From Methanoregula sp. (lineage in GTDB: Archaea > Halobacteriota > Methanomicrobia > Methanomicrobiales > Methanospirillaceae), in the NCBI GenBank assembly GCA_003136075.1, contig PNBP01000137.1, forward strand, positions 154 to 16,501: 16,348 nt of DNA, written 5' to 3'. How positions within the stretch are numbered: the first letter of the stretch is position 1; every line of letters begins with the position of its first letter. Shown here in pieces: positions 14,515 through 16,348 of this stretch. The notes under the pieces were generated by a model. The model made no database searches. It was not told where the DNA came from and saw nothing but the letters and a program-made list of their open reading frames with translations. Both the position numbers and the translations under genes were made by a program.

Positions 14515-15753
14515 TTAATCGTCCTTGATAAATCCTGAAGCCAGCAGCGCCGAACCGACAGCACCGATATACTGAGAATAAGGTGGTACCACAATCTCCA
14601 CTTTCAGCAGTTCACCCATCGCACGGACCAGCCCTTCGATAAGGGATGTCCCCCCGACCATAATCACCGGTTCCTTGATATCCACTTCCTGCAGCTGCTG
14701 CTCGAAAACCTGCTCGGCAACGCTGTGGCAGGCAGCTGCTGCAACATCCTCCCGGCTGCTCCCGGCGGCAAGAGCATTCACCAGGCTCTGTGTCCCGAAC
14801 ACGATGCAGTAACTGTTCATGGGTACCTGGGCGCCCATGCCTTTCATCGCGAGTGGCCCGAGTTCGGTGATATCTACACCGAGGCGCTTGGCTGTCATCT
14901 CAAGGAACCGACCGCTTGCACCGGCACAAATGCCGCCCATGGTAAACGTTCCGGGAATGCCGTCCATTACCGATATCGCCTTGTTGTCCATACCCCCTAT
15001 ATCAATAACTGTCGCCGGCCCATGCTGGCGGTTTGCCAGATACACCGCACCTTTTGAGTTGACGGTCAGTTCTTCCTGGATGAGGTCCGCCTTGATCTCG
15101 TTACCCACAAGGAACCGGCCGTACCCGGTAGTACCGACTGCCTGTATCTCATCACGGGTGATTCCCGCTTCCTGCAAGGCATGAGCGATGACCTCGTTTG
15201 CGCTTTTGATGACTTCAGTCGTGGGCTGCCAGCCGGTACCGACGATCTTGTTGTCTTTCATTACGATCGCTTTTGTCGTTGCCGACCCGGAGTCAAGCCC
15301 GAGCGTGATCCCCTGCTGGGTTTCACGGGCGAGCAGGGCACGCCGACGGGCAATCGTTGTGAGCGCTTCCATCCTTGTCAGGAGCGTACCAGAAGTCGTG
15401 CGCTCTGTAAAGGAGTAACTGACGACCGGAAGTTTTGAGTGTTCGTGAATATAGCGACGAAGCTCGTTTCTTACAATGGCCGCTTCCGCACACCGGAAGC
15501 AGGTGGCAATAAACACTGCATCGGCTTCCACCCGCCCATCGACAAGCGCCTTTGCCCGGGCGATGGCAAGTTTCAGGTCCGGACTCCGTACGTCAAGCCC
15601 GAATTCGGAAAAGTCATGTACAATATCTTTGAGTGCAATATCCGGGAAAAAGATCTCCCCGTTCACTGCTTTTGCTGCCTCGTTGATCTCCTGCTGGATA
15701 CCGGAGTATTCCGGACCGCACGAGAGCTGGGCGATGCGTACCGGGGGCGTCAC
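14515..15753 (-). CDS. mmp15: Methanogenesis marker protein 15 (HgdC/BcrA-like ATPase)
   Basis: This 412-residue protein joins an N-terminal domain (1-145) to a BadF/BadG/BcrA/HgdC ATPase domain. Such ATPases use ATP to push electrons from a [4Fe-4S] cluster shared by a dimer. Seen here: nucleotide motif [17 protein letters not shown] (148-164), [10 protein letters not shown] (249-258), the cluster cysteine C276 in [13 protein letters not shown], a second cysteine C316 in [11 protein letters not shown], and [13 protein letters not shown]. The N-terminal domain has LSCGPEYSG (C12) and [10 protein letters not shown] (C85, C88). The frame is open far upstream, but the GTG at 15753 overlaps the mmp5 stop (GTGA) and has GGAGG (15760-15764) six bases before it, so that start is chosen. 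Inferred role: ATP-driven low-potential electron delivery in MCR activation. Confidence 0.9.
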   Translation of the reverse strand: MTPPVRIAQLSCGPEYSGIQQEINEAAKAVNGEIFFPDIALKDIVHDFSEFGLDVRSPDLKLAIARAKALVDGRVEADAVFIATCFRCAEAAIVRNELRRYIHEHSKLPVVSYSFTERTTSGTLLTRMEALTTIARRRALLARETQQGITLGLDSGSATTKAIVMKDNKIVGTGWQPTTEVIKSANEVIAHALQEAGITRDEIQAVGTTGYGRFLVGNEIKADLIQEELTVNSKGAVYLANRQHGPATVIDIGGMDNKAISVMDGIPGTFTMGGICAGASGRFLEMTAKRLGVDITELGPLAMKGMGAQVPMNSYCIVFGTQSLVNALAAGSSREDVAAAACHSVAEQVFEQQLQEVDIKEPVIMVGGTSLIEGLVRAMGELLKVEIVVPPYSQYIGAVGSALLASGFIKDD

Positions 15754-16196
15754 TTTGTTCCTCCGAGTCCTGTAAGGAATTTCCTGACCGCGGCAACGAA
15801 GGTGACCCCTTCCTCTTCGTTCTTCGGGTACTCCAGTTCGAGTTTCGGGACATCCTTTTGTCGGACAAGGAACAGGAGCAGCTCGTTCGTCCGGGCACAG
15901 CCCATGCAGCCGAACGCGAGGTCGGCATTGTCGATGATGATCGCCGCTTCGCAGGCCTCGATCATCGGCCCGTAGAGGGACATCCTGCCCCGGACCCCGC
16001 TCGGTACTTCGACCGCGGCCCACTTCAGCCCCTTCTTCGGGTCTTCGGGGGAAATCTGCAGGGGTGCCGATTCAAAGCCGGCGGTCTGTATGTGCTCGCG
16101 GATAGCGGTCGCGGAACTGAGCGGGGTATGCCCGTAGCGAGCCACGAGGTCAGAAAGGATCAGGCTCGTCGACGGGTAGATGAAAATTTTTGCCAT
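15750..16196 (-). CDS. mmp5: Methanogenesis marker protein 5
   Basis: This 148-residue methanogen-specific protein is of unknown biochemical function. Family traits seen: [18 protein letters not shown] at the start, [20 protein letters not shown] (49-68) followed by RGRM, and a cysteine motif [11 protein letters not shown] (95-105; C97, C100). [12 protein letters not shown] follows before the last helix. The two cysteines could hold a metal or cluster with partners. The ATG at 16196 lies two bases after the stop of the gene before it, with GGAG just upstream, and its stop overlaps the GTG start of mmp15, so expression is coupled. Position in the operon supports a part in MCR maturation, which is inference. 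Confidence 0.87.
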   Translation of the reverse strand: MAKIFIYPSTSLILSDLVARYGHTPLSSATAIREHIQTAGFESAPLQISPEDPKKGLKWAAVEVPSGVRGRMSLYGPMIEACEAAIIIDNADLAFGCMGCARTNELLLFLVRQKDVPKLELEYPKNEEEGVTFVAAVRKFLTGLGGTK

Positions 16197-16198
16197 GG

Positions 16199-16348
16199 TC
16201 AGGGCTCCTGTGAATCGATGATTTTTTTGAGCGTGTGAACGCTCAGGAGGGGTTTTCCCCGGGGGTTTTTCGGTGCGGGGATCGTGCCCGCGTCACGCTT
16301 GTCTGTCTCCTCGATGCCGTGGGAGATGTAGGGGAGGACGGTCATCTC
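16199..16348 (-). CDS. C-terminal end of an upstream operon gene, possibly methanogenesis marker 6
   Basis: The last 49 codons of a minus-strand gene enter from the right edge and stop at 16199. They read TVLPYISHGIEETDKRDAG, followed by a proline/lysine-rich stretch and KPLLSVHTLKKIIDSQEP. The stop is two bases before mmp5, so it is the same operon. Marker 6 often precedes marker 5 in methanogens and its end seems compatible, but I cannot confirm it from 49 residues; another marker protein is possible. Confidence 0.5.
   Translation of the reverse strand, partial: EMTVLPYISHGIEETDKRDAGTIPAPKNPRGKPLLSVHTLKKIIDSQEP

Noticed and set aside
15754..16023. 90-codon N-terminal extension of mmp15
   Set aside because: It is mmp5 read in another frame, arginine- and proline-rich; the GTG at 15753 has a good ribosome binding site and overlaps the mmp5 stop.

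Overview
The window looks like the chromosome of a methanogenic archaeon, most likely of the order Methanomicrobiales; the order is inferred from overall protein character, because no search could be run. Direct signs of a methanogen are the tail-to-head run of methanogenesis marker genes (mmp5, mmp15, mmp17, mmp7) at the right end. Archaeal signs are a type II (archaeal) glyceraldehyde-3-phosphate dehydrogenase, an archaeal TyrRS, a Tsr3/DUF367 protein, TATA-like boxes about 26-31 bases before several starts with short or absent leaders, and GGTGA(TC) ribosome binding sites. No tRNA, rRNA, CRISPR array, insertion sequence or integrase was seen.

Left part (1-3104): a minus-strand housekeeping run, tsr3 - gap - tyrS (tyrS runs off the left edge). 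Diverging from tsr3, only 31 bases away, is a plus-strand two-domain protein joining a DUF523/TudS-like cysteine domain to a nucleoside 2-deoxyribosyltransferase-like domain. Its downstream spacer is full of inverted repeats.

Middle left (3105-7831): a more AT-rich surface-glycan block. It holds a GT39/ArnT-type membrane glycosyltransferase (minus), UDP-GlcNAc 2-epimerase wecB (plus), and a coupled minus-strand pair: a membrane protein of the lysylphosphatidylglycerol-synthase/AglD transmembrane type followed by a dolichyl-phosphate-sugar-synthase-like GT2. Together they could make and transfer lipid-linked sugars for S-layer or other surface glycosylation.

Middle right (8061-12392): single plus-strand genes. 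These are a SelB-like protein whose GTPase motifs are gone (aSelBL type), a LemA protein followed by what looks like the broken tail of its usual TPM/YgcG partner, a PPC/DUF296 protein with a charged C-terminal tail, and a YgiQ-type radical SAM protein.

Right part (12510-16348): a tightly coupled minus-strand operon. An incomplete upstream gene (possibly marker 6) is followed by mmp5, mmp15 (an HgdC/BcrA-like ATPase with cluster cysteines), mmp17, mmp7 and finally an AhpD-like carboxymuconolactone-decarboxylase-family protein with two CxxC motifs. Most junctions overlap by 1-4 bases. Mmp7 and Mmp17 are known from the methyl-coenzyme M reductase activation machinery, so this operon probably serves MCR activation or assembly, and the AhpD-like protein is a candidate extra member.

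The most interesting items are the TudS-NDT fusion, the AhpD-like gene coupled to mmp7, the degenerate SelB-like protein, the lemA-linked gene remnant, and the palindromes in the gap upstream region and the 2930-3104 spacer.
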